NCBI GenBank assembly: GCA_030280995.1
Contig: JASXTE010000027.1
Location: 186,001 to 250,000, forward strand
Reading direction: 5' to 3'
Source: Hemileia vastatrix
Taxonomy: Eukaryota > Basidiomycota > Pucciniomycetes > Pucciniales > Zaghouaniaceae
Length of the DNA stretch: 64,000 bases
Shown here piece after piece: positions 12,900 to 21,489 of the stretch. Each line of letters starts with the position of its first letter. Positions within the stretch are counted from its first letter, which is position 1. The position numbers and the translations under genes were made by a program. The notes below the pieces were generated by a model. That model did not search any database, was not told the DNA's origin, and was given only the letters and a program-made list of their open reading frames with translations.

Positions 12900-13460
12900 A
12901 TGACTAGATTTTTATAGGATGAAGTAATTTTTTTCACGATAGACATGTTACAATTGTGTAACAAAGTTTTATACACATATTAAATGAATAATAAGTTATT
13001 CTTTTTCGATGTATGACAAGTCGATTGTTTTGTTTGTATTTGATCAGCTGTAGTACATATATTTACCAAAAGGTGACGTATATCAGTCAAAATAATTATA
13101 TAAATTTTCAATAGATGGCGTTGATCCATGTTTTGTGAGACATGTTTGGTTGGTCTGTTTTTGTGTCTTTCGTATTCACCAATTGTCATCGGGACATTTG
13201 GTCATTTAAAATGATCTCAATGTAGTTTTAACATAACTTACATTGGTTTTTATTTCAAAGTCAAGTCGATTATATAACTATAAAGACATAACAAGTTGTT
13301 CCACCAATTGCAAGTCTTAAGATACGCTCAACCACACCTGTCAAACCCTCATTCAATTTCCCGCTTTGACAGTTGCATAGATAAATATTATTTTTATACA
13401 AATAACGTCAAATGGTGGTTTGAAAAAACATTATAAATATATAATAATAATAAATCCACC
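12900..13460. promoter_or_regulatory. Divergent promoter between adaptor-like gene and PCIF1
   Basis: 561 bases separate the two start codons, on opposite strands. The stretch is AT-rich and free of the purine/pyrimidine repeats seen outside the island. A TATAAATATA-like string at about 13,432-13,443 lies too close to the PCIF1 ATG to be a normal TATA box unless the leader is extremely short. The PCIF1 start is embedded in CCACCATGG, an optimal initiation context. Confidence 0.5.
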
Positions 13461-15756
13461 ATGGAACGTGTCAATCGAATGTTAAAAGTTGACCTATCTG
13501 TTGCCAATTATTCTAGCACCAGTAATAATGACTCATCACCGTCTCTGTTGTCACCTGCATCTTCTTCTTCGTCAAATTCGGCTATATCACCACCACCTAG
13601 CAATCCAATAGCTAGTACAGCTGTTACAAATCAATTATCTGATCCAGTACATGATTTACCACCAGACTTACTTGCACAAGGATGGCGTAAGTTCTGGTCG
13701 AAGCGAGAAGGAAGGCCATATTACTTCAACAAAGTGACAAATGAATCACTTTGGGATCCACCAAATTTGGTTGCTAATCAACAAATCACTGATCCTTTAG
13801 GTATTAATTCATTTACATCAGAACATCAGCCAACATCACCAGTACCCTCATCACCAGTAACGAGTGGCACTCCTTCTGGATGGCCAATGGCTCGATTAAG
13901 TGGTGAGAAGCGTTCATTATCCATGGATGAGTCCACTGTTGGAGGTCCTCAAGCCAAAAGGCCTTTCATTGTACCAGGCCCCTGGTCTCTTGAGACACCT
14001 TCTAATGCTGTTATTTGGGAAAAATTGCCATGTCTCATGCATCATGCACATCCTGAGGTAGAATTACTTCGTGGTCAACTCATGTCCAAACTTCGCCAGC
14101 AGTATGTTGAAATGTGTAAATCGCGTGAAAATTTAGAAGCACCCAAACAATCGCTCAATCGATGGCTACTTGAACGTAAATTACTTGACAAAGGACCTGA
14201 CCCACTATTTCCATCAGCATGTCCTAATGAAATAAGCAAAGCCATGTATCATGAAATTATGAATGACATACCTATTCGACTTTCTCGTACAATTTTTCCG
14301 GGTGAAGCACGCAAACAACTTTCTAAATATGCCGAAGCAGCCAAAAAGATGATCGAATCTCGTACTGCATCACCTGAATCGCGTAAAATTGTCAAATGGA
14401 ATGTTGAAGATACTTTTCATTTGGATTCGTCGAACTTTAACTGCATCATTTGATGACTATCAAGATCGTCTACATCATCTACGTCAACAATGTCAACCTC
14501 ATTTGACTGAAGCTGCAAAATCTTCTGTTGAAGGTATTTGCCATAAAATTTATACTAGTTCTGTTGAATCATCAAAAAAATGTCAAGATAAAATAAACGA
14601 AATTGTTAAAGAACAAGCAATTCGTGAAATAACCAATCCACCAAGATTGTCAACACCTATCAAAAAAGTTTATTGCTATCCAATTCATCTAATTCAACCA
14701 ACATTGAAATTACCACCTGTACAATTCTTTCATGATAAAGATACAGTAATTCTTCGGTACAAAAATGATGCACAAAAAATTCGCACACTTTATTTACAAA
14801 AATTAGAACAACTTTATCGATATAATTGTTCTGATGATCGTAAATTTGATTTATTCACCACTCGAGTTTGGTCCTTACTTCGAAGGTATAATTCATTTAT
14901 GGGAAACCCACCGGCAAATTTATTCGAAGAAAATACATGTTTCTCATCTTTACCATTGTCTGTTTATGATTGTTTGCGAAAACAATTTGAGGTGACATTT
15001 GAAGCATTCGCATCTCCACTTGATTGTTTTTTCAAACAATACTGTTCACCCTTTCCAGACACTGACAATTATTTTGGATCGCGTGGATCATTTTTTTCCT
15101 TTCATCCAATTAGTGGATCTTTTTCGGTCCATCCTCCAATTCAAGAAGATTTGATGGATGCAACTATCGATCATATCGAAAGGTGTCTTCATAATTCACA
15201 AGATCCTCTGAGTTTTATCATTTTTATTCCTGATTGGAAAAATCCCATCCCAAAGGCCGTCAGTAGGATTGATTCATCAAGATTCAAACGAAAGCACATG
15301 TCACTTGAACCATTTGAACATGAATTTAAGATTGCCTATCAACATGTTTTAGATCTAACAAAAGTTGAAAATTCATGTATCAAATCAACACGACAAACTT
15401 TAATTGCGTTTTTACAAAATGATGCTGGTTTTCTTCGTTGGGGTCCAACTCCTGATCGGGTTGAAGCTTTAATCGATTCATTTAAACCAGGTAAAGAAGT
15501 TGCCAAAGAAAAAGAACTTTCTTTGCTATCACCACCATTGACACCACAAAATTCAGTCACTTCTTCAGCTGTTGTTTCAAATAATGGTTCATCAATTAAT
15601 TCTAACAATACCAATTTAAATGCCAATAATGTACATCATTCATCAAATTCAAATGTAAATCTTGACATTGATTCGGTTGTAGTAACATCCGTTAATTCTC
15701 CATCAACATCTTCACCATCAACATCAACTACCTCTTCAACACTTTCACCATCGTAA
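13461..15756 (+). CDS. PCIF1 (CAPAM), phosphorylated-CTD-interacting factor 1, with a one-base frameshift
   Basis: PCIF1 binds the phosphorylated Pol II CTD through its WW domain and, in vertebrates, N6-methylates the cap-adjacent 2'-O-methyladenosine. A Ser/Pro-rich leader precedes the WW domain (about 72-101, W75 and W98). Then come the helical domain (motif GPWSLE, cysteine-poor core) and the methyltransferase region with [20 protein letters not shown] and YFGSRG, closely matching vertebrate PCIF1. The frame opened at 13,461 runs to 14,453, but homology passes to the +1 frame at about 14,420-14,422 (…VEDTF then WIRRTL…), so one extra T interrupts an otherwise intact gene. At 15,130-15,141 the catalytic NPPF motif of the vertebrate enzyme is HPPI, suggesting loss of methyltransferase activity. 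The C-terminus is Asn/Ser-rich. Length without the break is about 764 residues, against about 704 in human. Identity is very secure. Confidence 0.93.
14420..14422 (+). other. Frameshift site inside PCIF1
   Basis: The family-conserved …EDTF-x-W(L/I)R… sequence is kept only if one T of this TTT run is skipped. Upstream frame 1 continues about ten unrelated codons to a stop at 14,453; downstream homology is unbroken to 15,756. No intron boundaries fit such a small shift. A homopolymer sequencing or assembly error is the simplest explanation; a real null allele is possible. Confidence 0.85.
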
Positions 15757-16274
15757 ATTCATATAATAATCCACAAATTCAACAATATGACATTGACACT
15801 GTTTGCAGTTTATAATTTGTATCATTTTGAAAGTCCGATTGATTATTCTAAATTTAAAATTATTATTTCCATCAAAAGGATAAACCAATTTAACCGTTTC
15901 TTTGTCATCTCTTATCAGCCAAGCTAATAACAAGGATAAAGTATCTTGGTGTAAATTGATTTATCACCATCATGTCATTAGTATAATTATCATGTCTCTT
16001 TGTCGCAATCGATTATTGAAACTTTTATGACGATGAAATACATTTCATTTTCAACATTTAAATCAATCGGTCTAATCAATTAATCATTCTTTACAAAAAA
16101 TTTCACTGTGTATAAGTCAATCGAGAAAAACTAATGCTGAATTCATATTCACCAGAGTAAAAACAAATAACACTAATGTAATTCTTTGTTATACCCAGTA
16201 AGACTAAAGTTTAGGAGTTGAAGTTGAACTTGTCCTCTATAAATTAAATCGGTCATAATATTGATATTGTACCT

Positions 16275-16280
16275 AATAAA
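16275..16280 (+). terminator. Candidate poly(A) signal of PCIF1
   Basis: AATAAA on the plus strand about 520 bases past the PCIF1 stop, with a second overlapping AATAAA-like string just after it. Confidence 0.45.
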
Positions 16281-16441
16281 ATAAATATCATATGAATTAA
16301 ACCACGTCAACTTTCTTTATGTATTTTTCACTTATTGTTGACTCAAAAATTTGACAAAAAAAAGGATAATTTGTCAGAGTAAAAGTCAACATTTGTCTCT
16401 CAACTAGTGAACAATGCACAAGAGAAGACTTGTTAAGAAAG

Positions 16442-16447
16442 TTTATT
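16442..16447 (-). terminator. Candidate poly(A) signal of DHRS7
   Basis: AATAAA on the minus strand, about 109 bases past the DHRS7 stop. Confidence 0.5.
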
Positions 16448-16555
16448 ATGAATATTGACCCTTTCCTGGAAAAGTAACAAAGGTAAACAAGTAAAAATGA
16501 TTTTGATTTACAGCATCAAAAAATATTCACTTGATTGTCCAATTGAAATAGATCT

Positions 16556-17599
16556 TCAGTCTTTTGAAAGAAGTGTAGAGTGAGCTTCTCCGTCTCTGTG
16601 TCGAAGAATTGTCTCAGGTTTGGCCAATCGACACATTAAAAATCGTGAAAGTGATGGCAAGTACTGATTAAAGTAGTACAAGGATAATATCGGTTGTGGA
16701 GATATCCAAACTTCGTCAAGTTGATTAGCAATGGTTACTGCCATTAAGTAGGCACATCTGTCAGTTGGCATTCTCTTACGATCGTCATAATGTTTCTTGC
16801 CCCAAACTTCACCAGGTTTTGATGTGAATGCATTTTCAGTTATGGGAGAAACTACTGGTCCAGGACATATAAGTGAAACTCTAATTCCACGAGTATATGC
16901 TTCAATTCTCAAACATTCAAAGTATCCATGAAGAGCAAATTTCGATGCTGTATAAGTAGCAGAAAATGGAGCTCCAACCTTTCCAGCCAAACTGGATGTT
17001 ACAGCAATTTCACCAGGAAATTTATTTGCAAGCCATTTTTTGAGAACACATCGAGTTAACTTGATCATTCCAAACACATTGACGGCAAACATATCATGAT
17101 CAACATCAATGTCAATGTCTTCAAAACAAGCCCTTTGAGTACGTCCAGCATTATTGACAAGAATGTCGATTTGTGGGAAACGAGAAAAAGCATCTTCAAC
17201 AACTGATTCAATTTTAGACATGTCACTTGTATTGAATGGCAATATAAGGATGTCATCTTCACTCAAACCAGCCGACAGACAAGATTGACGAACTTCATTT
17301 AAATTGTTAATTCGTGTACCTGACAATATCAATCGACAGCCATATTTTGCAAGTAAAATTGACAAAGATGCACCAATTCCTGATGAAGCACCAGTAATCC
17401 AAATAACTTTACCTTTAAGCTTTTTACCAGGTGATCGACCAAATTTACTGTATAACCACAAAGTCATATCACAATCCAAACGACCAAACAAGTATGTGGC
17501 TAAACCAGCAATTGCTACTGGTGCTATGTATGGTCCATAGGTTAATGCTAAATCCAAAAAGTTATCATGAGTCGAGGAGTCCATTAGACAGATTGGCAT
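16556..17599 (-). CDS. DHRS7: DHRS7-like short-chain dehydrogenase/reductase
   Basis: 347-residue single-exon frame of the classical SDR family, closest to DHRS7, an ER-membrane NADP(H)-dependent carbonyl and steroid/retinoid reductase. An N-terminal hydrophobic segment (about 21-38) would anchor it to the membrane. The Rossmann cofactor motif TGASSGIG is at 69-76, NNAG at 149-152, N174, catalytic serine in TSSLAG (about 201-206) and YTASK at 216-220 (Y216, K220), so the tetrad is complete. After it comes CPGPV, typical of the family. The region around EVWISPQP matches DHRS7 EVWISEQP. Human DHRS7 has 339 residues, so this is full length. The ATG at 17,599 is used; M6 is an alternative. It is divergent from NUBP2 across about 200 bases. 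The exact substrate cannot be told from sequence. Confidence 0.92.
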   Translation of the reverse strand: MPICLMDSSTHDNFLDLALTYGPYIAPVAIAGLATYLFGRLDCDMTLWLYSKFGRSPGKKLKGKVIWITGASSGIGASLSILLAKYGCRLILSGTRINNLNEVRQSCLSAGLSEDDILILPFNTSDMSKIESVVEDAFSRFPQIDILVNNAGRTQRACFEDIDIDVDHDMFAVNVFGMIKLTRCVLKKWLANKFPGEIAVTSSLAGKVGAPFSATYTASKFALHGYFECLRIEAYTRGIRVSLICPGPVVSPITENAFTSKPGEVWGKKHYDDRKRMPTDRCAYLMAVTIANQLDEVWISPQPILSLYYFNQYLPSLSRFLMCRLAKPETILRHRDGEAHSTLLSKD

Positions 17600-17801
17600 G
17601 ATGAATCAAGCTTCAACAAACAATTTTTCAGGTGAAAAATAACAAAAAAAGGACGATTTTTGCCCCCAGCAAAACATTCACACTTTAACATTAATAGAGG
17701 GCACCAGCTGATGAAATCCGGAAAAATCATGATAATGGCCATCACGATATAAGTTCTAACCGGGAGTCGATTGCTTCTTACTTGATTGATAATTGGTAAT
17801 T
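17600..17801. promoter_or_regulatory. Bidirectional promoter DHRS7/NUBP2
   Basis: Only 202 bases separate the divergent start codons. No TATA box is evident on either strand. The spacing implies a shared core-promoter region for the pair. Confidence 0.6.
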
Positions 17802-18575
17802 ATGCTTGACAAAGTGAAAAAAGTCATTTTGATTCTCTCTGGTAAGGGTGGAGTTGGTAAATCAACTGTAGCCGTAGAATTGGCTCTAACACTTGCCAGT
17901 CTTGATAAAAAAATTGGTCTACTTGACATCGATTTATGTGGACCATCAGTACCTACTATGCTTGGATTAAACAATGAGAAGGTTACAATGGGTGAATCTG
18001 GATGGATTCCAGTTAATTATAATCAAAATACTAATTTAAAAATAATGTCTATTGGATTTCTATTATCATCACCTGATTCAGCAGTCATTTGGAGAGGACC
18101 TAAGAAAACAACCATGATAAGACAGTTTTTAACTGAAGTTGATTGGGATGAACTTGATTATTTAATTGTCGATACACCTCCTGGAACTTCTGATGAGCAC
18201 ATCTCAGTAGTTGAAACTTTGCAAGCTGAAAGAAAAGCCGATGGTGCCATTCTCGTCTCGACACCTCAAAACATGTCAATTTCTGACGTTCGGCGCGAAA
18301 TCAGTTTTTGTGAAAAGGCAAATGTACCGATAATTGGATTGGTTGAAAATATGAGTGGCTATGTATGTCCAAATTGTTCTGAATGCACTCAAATATTTGG
18401 TAAAGGAGGAGCTGAAAAACTTGCCGAACTCACCAAAATTCCCTTTCTAACCAGCATTCCAATCGACCCTCGAATTGGAGACATATTCGACTCAGGCTCA
18501 GATTTCATGACTAACATCAAAGGGACGCAGACAGAAGAATGCATTCGAAAGATATGCAATACATTGCAAAATTAA
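17802..18575 (+). CDS. NUBP2: Cytosolic Fe-S cluster assembly factor NUBP2
   Basis: 257-residue P-loop NTPase of the Mrp/Nbp35 family. With NUBP1 it forms the scaffold on which the CIA pathway builds 4Fe-4S clusters for cytosolic and nuclear proteins. The deviant Walker A is GKGGVGKST at 14-22; the switch motif LIVDTPPGTSDEH begins at 121; the C-terminal cluster-binding motif has C189, C192 and C195 in the context ENMSGYVCPNCSEC, which matches NUBP2. It lacks the extra N-terminal four-cysteine cluster of NUBP1, which separates the two paralogues. I start at the ATG at 17,802; an upstream in-frame TTG at 17,793 is not a credible eukaryotic start. There is no intron and the length is normal for the family (human 271). 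It converges on TBP, whose stop lies 192 bases away. Confidence 0.95.
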   Translation: MLDKVKKVILILSGKGGVGKSTVAVELALTLASLDKKIGLLDIDLCGPSVPTMLGLNNEKVTMGESGWIPVNYNQNTNLKIMSIGFLLSSPDSAVIWRGPKKTTMIRQFLTEVDWDELDYLIVDTPPGTSDEHISVVETLQAERKADGAILVSTPQNMSISDVRREISFCEKANVPIIGLVENMSGYVCPNCSECTQIFGKGGAEKLAELTKIPFLTSIPIDPRIGDIFDSGSDFMTNIKGTQTEECIRKICNTLQN

Positions 18576-18622
18576 ATTTTAATCAAGTAGTTAGAAGTTC
18601 ATTGATCTTTGTTGTCAGACTC

Positions 18623-18628
18623 TTTAAT
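18623..18628 (-). terminator. Possible poly(A) signal of TBP
   Basis: ATTAAA on the minus strand about 140 bases past the stop; no canonical AATAAA was found on this strand before the NUBP2 coding region, so the 3' ends of the two convergent genes must be close or overlap. Confidence 0.3.
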
Positions 18629-18767
18629 ACAAACAGATTCGATTGTTATATCCAGAATGACATTTTTATAAAGATGAGTAAAGAATGATGATTCTTGGAA
18701 CTGTTTGAACTTATGTAATGGATTTCGTGACTATTCAAAAGGCTCAAGTCTGAAAGTGATGACCATT

Positions 18768-19637
18768 TTACCCTTTTCTGAAGCATTTCAAAATAGGATA
18801 GATATTTTCAAAGGCATCATAAATTTCTTGACGAACCTTTGCACCAGTTAAAACAACTTTGCCAGAGACGAAAATGAGTAAAACAATTCGAGGCTTGACC
18901 ATTCGATAGATTAATCCAGGAAACAATTCGGGTTCGTACGAGCTGAACTGACCGTGAGTAAGAACGAGTCCTTCCAAACGTATGGGAAATTTAACGTCAC
19001 AAGAACCGACCATATTTTGGATTTTAAAATCAAGAAATTTAGCATCAAATCCTAGTTTTTGTACAATTCGAGCATATTTTCTTGCAGCCAGACGAGATTG
19101 TTCTTCACTCTTAGCTCCGGTGCAAACCATTTTACCTGATGAAAAAATAAGTGCTGTTGTCCTTGGATCTCGAATTCTCATAATAACTGCAGCAAAACGT
19201 TTAGGATTATATTCAGCATTCCTTGCATGAAGAGCAATCTTTTTCAAATCTAATTTACATCCCAGATTAACAGTGGAAACAATATTTTGAAGAGTTGGAA
19301 CAATTCCAGGATCGCTTGATCCAATTGGAGTCTTGGGTGTCATAGGAGTCGGTGGACACATGAAAGGTGGAAGAACTGATCCAGGTCCTGATACACTTCG
19401 AGGACCTCCAGGAGTTGAATCTACATTATTAAAATTAGATGATGGAGTGGCTGGACCTGCAGGTAAAGGTGTACTTGGAGCCGTTGATGAGCCTGTTGTT
19501 GCTGTCGGTGTTGAAGCGGTGTCATGGTGTGGTGGCTGCATTGGTGATGGTTGTAAAGTTTGTCGAAGCATTTGAAGATGAATTTCTTCAGCATCATCAG
19601 CTGAAGTATCCATCGAAGTGTTATAAGCAGGATCCAT
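18768..19637 (-). CDS. TBP: TATA-box-binding protein
   Basis: 289 residues in one exon. The N-terminal about 110 residues are a non-conserved Pro/Ser/Thr/Met-rich arm with PMTPKTP-like motifs as in other animal TBPs. The saddle-shaped DNA-binding core runs from about 111 to 289 and has both direct repeats: the first with [39 protein letters not shown], the second with [30 protein letters not shown] and [15 protein letters not shown]. The core is essentially that of metazoan TBP rather than TRF1 or the more divergent TRF2. It acts in the nucleus in TFIID, SL1 and TFIIIB. The ATG at 19,637 is the first in frame. It is divergent from POLR3F and convergent with NUBP2. Confidence 0.97.
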   Translation of the reverse strand: MDPAYNTSMDTSADDAEEIHLQMLRQTLQPSPMQPPHHDTASTPTATTGSSTAPSTPLPAGPATPSSNFNNVDSTPGGPRSVSGPGSVLPPFMCPPTPMTPKTPIGSSDPGIVPTLQNIVSTVNLGCKLDLKKIALHARNAEYNPKRFAAVIMRIRDPRTTALIFSSGKMVCTGAKSEEQSRLAARKYARIVQKLGFDAKFLDFKIQNMVGSCDVKFPIRLEGLVLTHGQFSSYEPELFPGLIYRMVKPRIVLLIFVSGKVVLTGAKVRQEIYDAFENIYPILKCFRKG

Positions 19638-19834
19638 GATTGAGTATCAAACCAAGACAAGTCGAACACAAGTCGACCTGATCACGAAGATGCAATGGAC
19701 ATTAAGTTTACCTTGGGTATCAGGTAGATGGCGTAACTGTTACCGCGTGCAACAAAAAAAAATCAGGAGGTGAATGGTTAACGCCGAATTGAAGTGACAC
19801 TAATGAAAATCTTTGTAATTGATTACCTTCAACC
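19638..19834. promoter_or_regulatory. Bidirectional promoter TBP/POLR3F
   Basis: 197 bases between two divergent start codons. There is no clear TATA box. It contains both 5' leaders and so must hold the core promoters of a TFIIIB subunit gene and of the Pol III subunit that contacts TFIIIB. Confidence 0.6.
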
Positions 19835-20818
19835 ATGTCGACTCAAATCAAGTCAGATCCCGATACAGCTGATGTTGAGATACCACCAGAACCAACAATA
19901 AAAAGTGAAGTCACAATAGGATCAGAAGGTCCAACATCTTTGGATTCTTCATCAGAAGTTCGTGCTAAAGCTGACGCCATATTGGAGTTGTGTAAAAATG
20001 CTGGTGAAAAAGGGATCCAGCAAAATGTTCTAAACCAACAAATGCCTGATGTAGATAAAAATATACTTATTGAAGCTATAAATATACTTTTAGAAAAAGG
20101 ATCTATTGTATTATTTTCTAAAGGTAAAAATGTGGTCTATCGATTTAGTGATGGTAAAACTTCTTGGAATGAAGAACAAGTGGTATATTCGATTGTTGAA
20201 GCTGCAGGGACTAAAGGAATATGGTTACGTGACATTCGTGTTCGATCAAATTTGTGTGCAACCACCTTAAACAAGGTGATCAAGAACATGGAAAGTAAAA
20301 AAATGATAAAATCCATCAAGTCTGTTGCTGCGTCTAAGCGCAAATTATTCATTTTATATGGATTACAGCCTGACGCATCTGTCACTGGAGGTGCCTGGTA
20401 TTCTGCTGAACAAGCATTTGAATCTGAGTTTGTAGATATTCTAAGTCAGCAGTGTCATAGATTTCTACTCGAAAAGAATAAAAAAGCTGAAGCCGAGTCA
20501 ACTAGTATTTTAAAACGACGTGAAGCATCTTTTGTTGCCTCTTCAGAAGTGTTAAATTACATCATTTCATCTAAAATTTCTCGAGTAGAATTGTCTTTAC
20601 ACGACATTGAAATGATTTTGGATAAATTGGTATACGATGGATTAGCAGAGCAAAGAGTTCTCACAGATAATGTAAAATCATACAGATCGACTAACCAATT
20701 AGTAACTAGTGTTGGTTTGATGAAAATGCCATGTGGAGTGTGTCCTGTTTCCAATGACTGCCATGAGTTTGGTGATATCACCCCTATCAAATGTATATAC
20801 TTTACTGAATGGTTTTAA
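19835..20818 (+). CDS. POLR3F: RNA polymerase III subunit RPC6 (RPC39/C34)
   Basis: 327-residue single-exon frame starting in ACCATGT. RPC6 is part of the Pol III heterotrimer (with RPC3 and RPC7) that opens the promoter and touches TFIIIB. After an acidic leader of about 40 residues there are tandem winged-helix domains: the first covers about 41-110, the second about 115-175 with KGIWLRDIRVRSNL and the near-invariant SVAASKRKLF. Next comes VTGGAWYS, and the C-terminal domain ends with C300, C303, C309 and C320 in PCGVCPVSNDC…C, the Fe-S cluster site known in human RPC39. Length and order match human RPC6 (316). An AATAAA follows the stop within 15 bases. Confidence 0.97.
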   Translation: MSTQIKSDPDTADVEIPPEPTIKSEVTIGSEGPTSLDSSSEVRAKADAILELCKNAGEKGIQQNVLNQQMPDVDKNILIEAINILLEKGSIVLFSKGKNVVYRFSDGKTSWNEEQVVYSIVEAAGTKGIWLRDIRVRSNLCATTLNKVIKNMESKKMIKSIKSVAASKRKLFILYGLQPDASVTGGAWYSAEQAFESEFVDILSQQCHRFLLEKNKKAEAESTSILKRREASFVASSEVLNYIISSKISRVELSLHDIEMILDKLVYDGLAEQRVLTDNVKSYRSTNQLVTSVGLMKMPCGVCPVSNDCHEFGDITPIKCIYFTEWF

Positions 20819-20825
20819 TGGTTCA

Positions 20826-20831
20826 AATAAA
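20826..20831 (+). terminator. Poly(A) signal of POLR3F
   Basis: AATAAA starting eight bases after the TAA stop, giving a very short 3' UTR if used. Confidence 0.55.
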
Positions 20832-21471
20832 TTTTTATACGATTAATTCATATTTCAATCTATCCTTTCATATGACATGTCATTTGTCTATTAAAAGACT
20901 ATATTTGTATATACATTTGACATTTGAATGATGAGTCACAATGACGACTACACTTGCTCATTAGTGAGGATGTGATAAGTTTGTATGTTGATGCAGATTT
21001 ATCCTGGTGAAAAATTTTTAAAATTCACCCAAACATACAGTTTACAGTTTTACACTTTTACAGTTTTACACTTTACTTATGCTGGTTAAACTGCAAAAGT
21101 GAATAAATTATTCAATCAAATTGGAATAAACACTGACAACTTGAACAAGATGAAGGAAACATTTACACAATTTGTCCCTGTTGTTTGTGTATGTATACTA
21201 TGACTTTGTGTGTGGTGAGAAAAGGTGATAAATTTTGACGGAAGAATTTTATGATAAATCAATCGATCCATCGGCAGATGTACAACTTTCAAACAAAGGA
21301 GTAAAAATGGTAACATGTAATTAAAGAAAAGACTATCTGATAAAGATAACAAAATGAGTGTATAGTCGACAGGTTGCAAAAAATAAATTACACAAAAGAC
21401 ATGTCACACACACGAATTAAATGAATGAAAAATTGAAAACAAGTTAAAAAGCTGTCAGTTGTTTATGCACT

Positions 21472-21489
21472 GAGAGAGAGAGAGAGAGA
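21472..21489 (+). repeat. (GA)n microsatellite
   Basis: About nine GA dinucleotides, running into AAAGAGAAAG-type purine sequence. Confidence 0.85.

Larger units (their letters stand above)
15757..16555. other. Convergent 3' intergenic stretch, PCIF1/DHRS7
   Basis: Nearly 800 bases of AT-rich sequence between two converging stop codons. It holds candidate poly(A) signals for both genes and nothing else that I can recognise. Confidence 0.7.
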
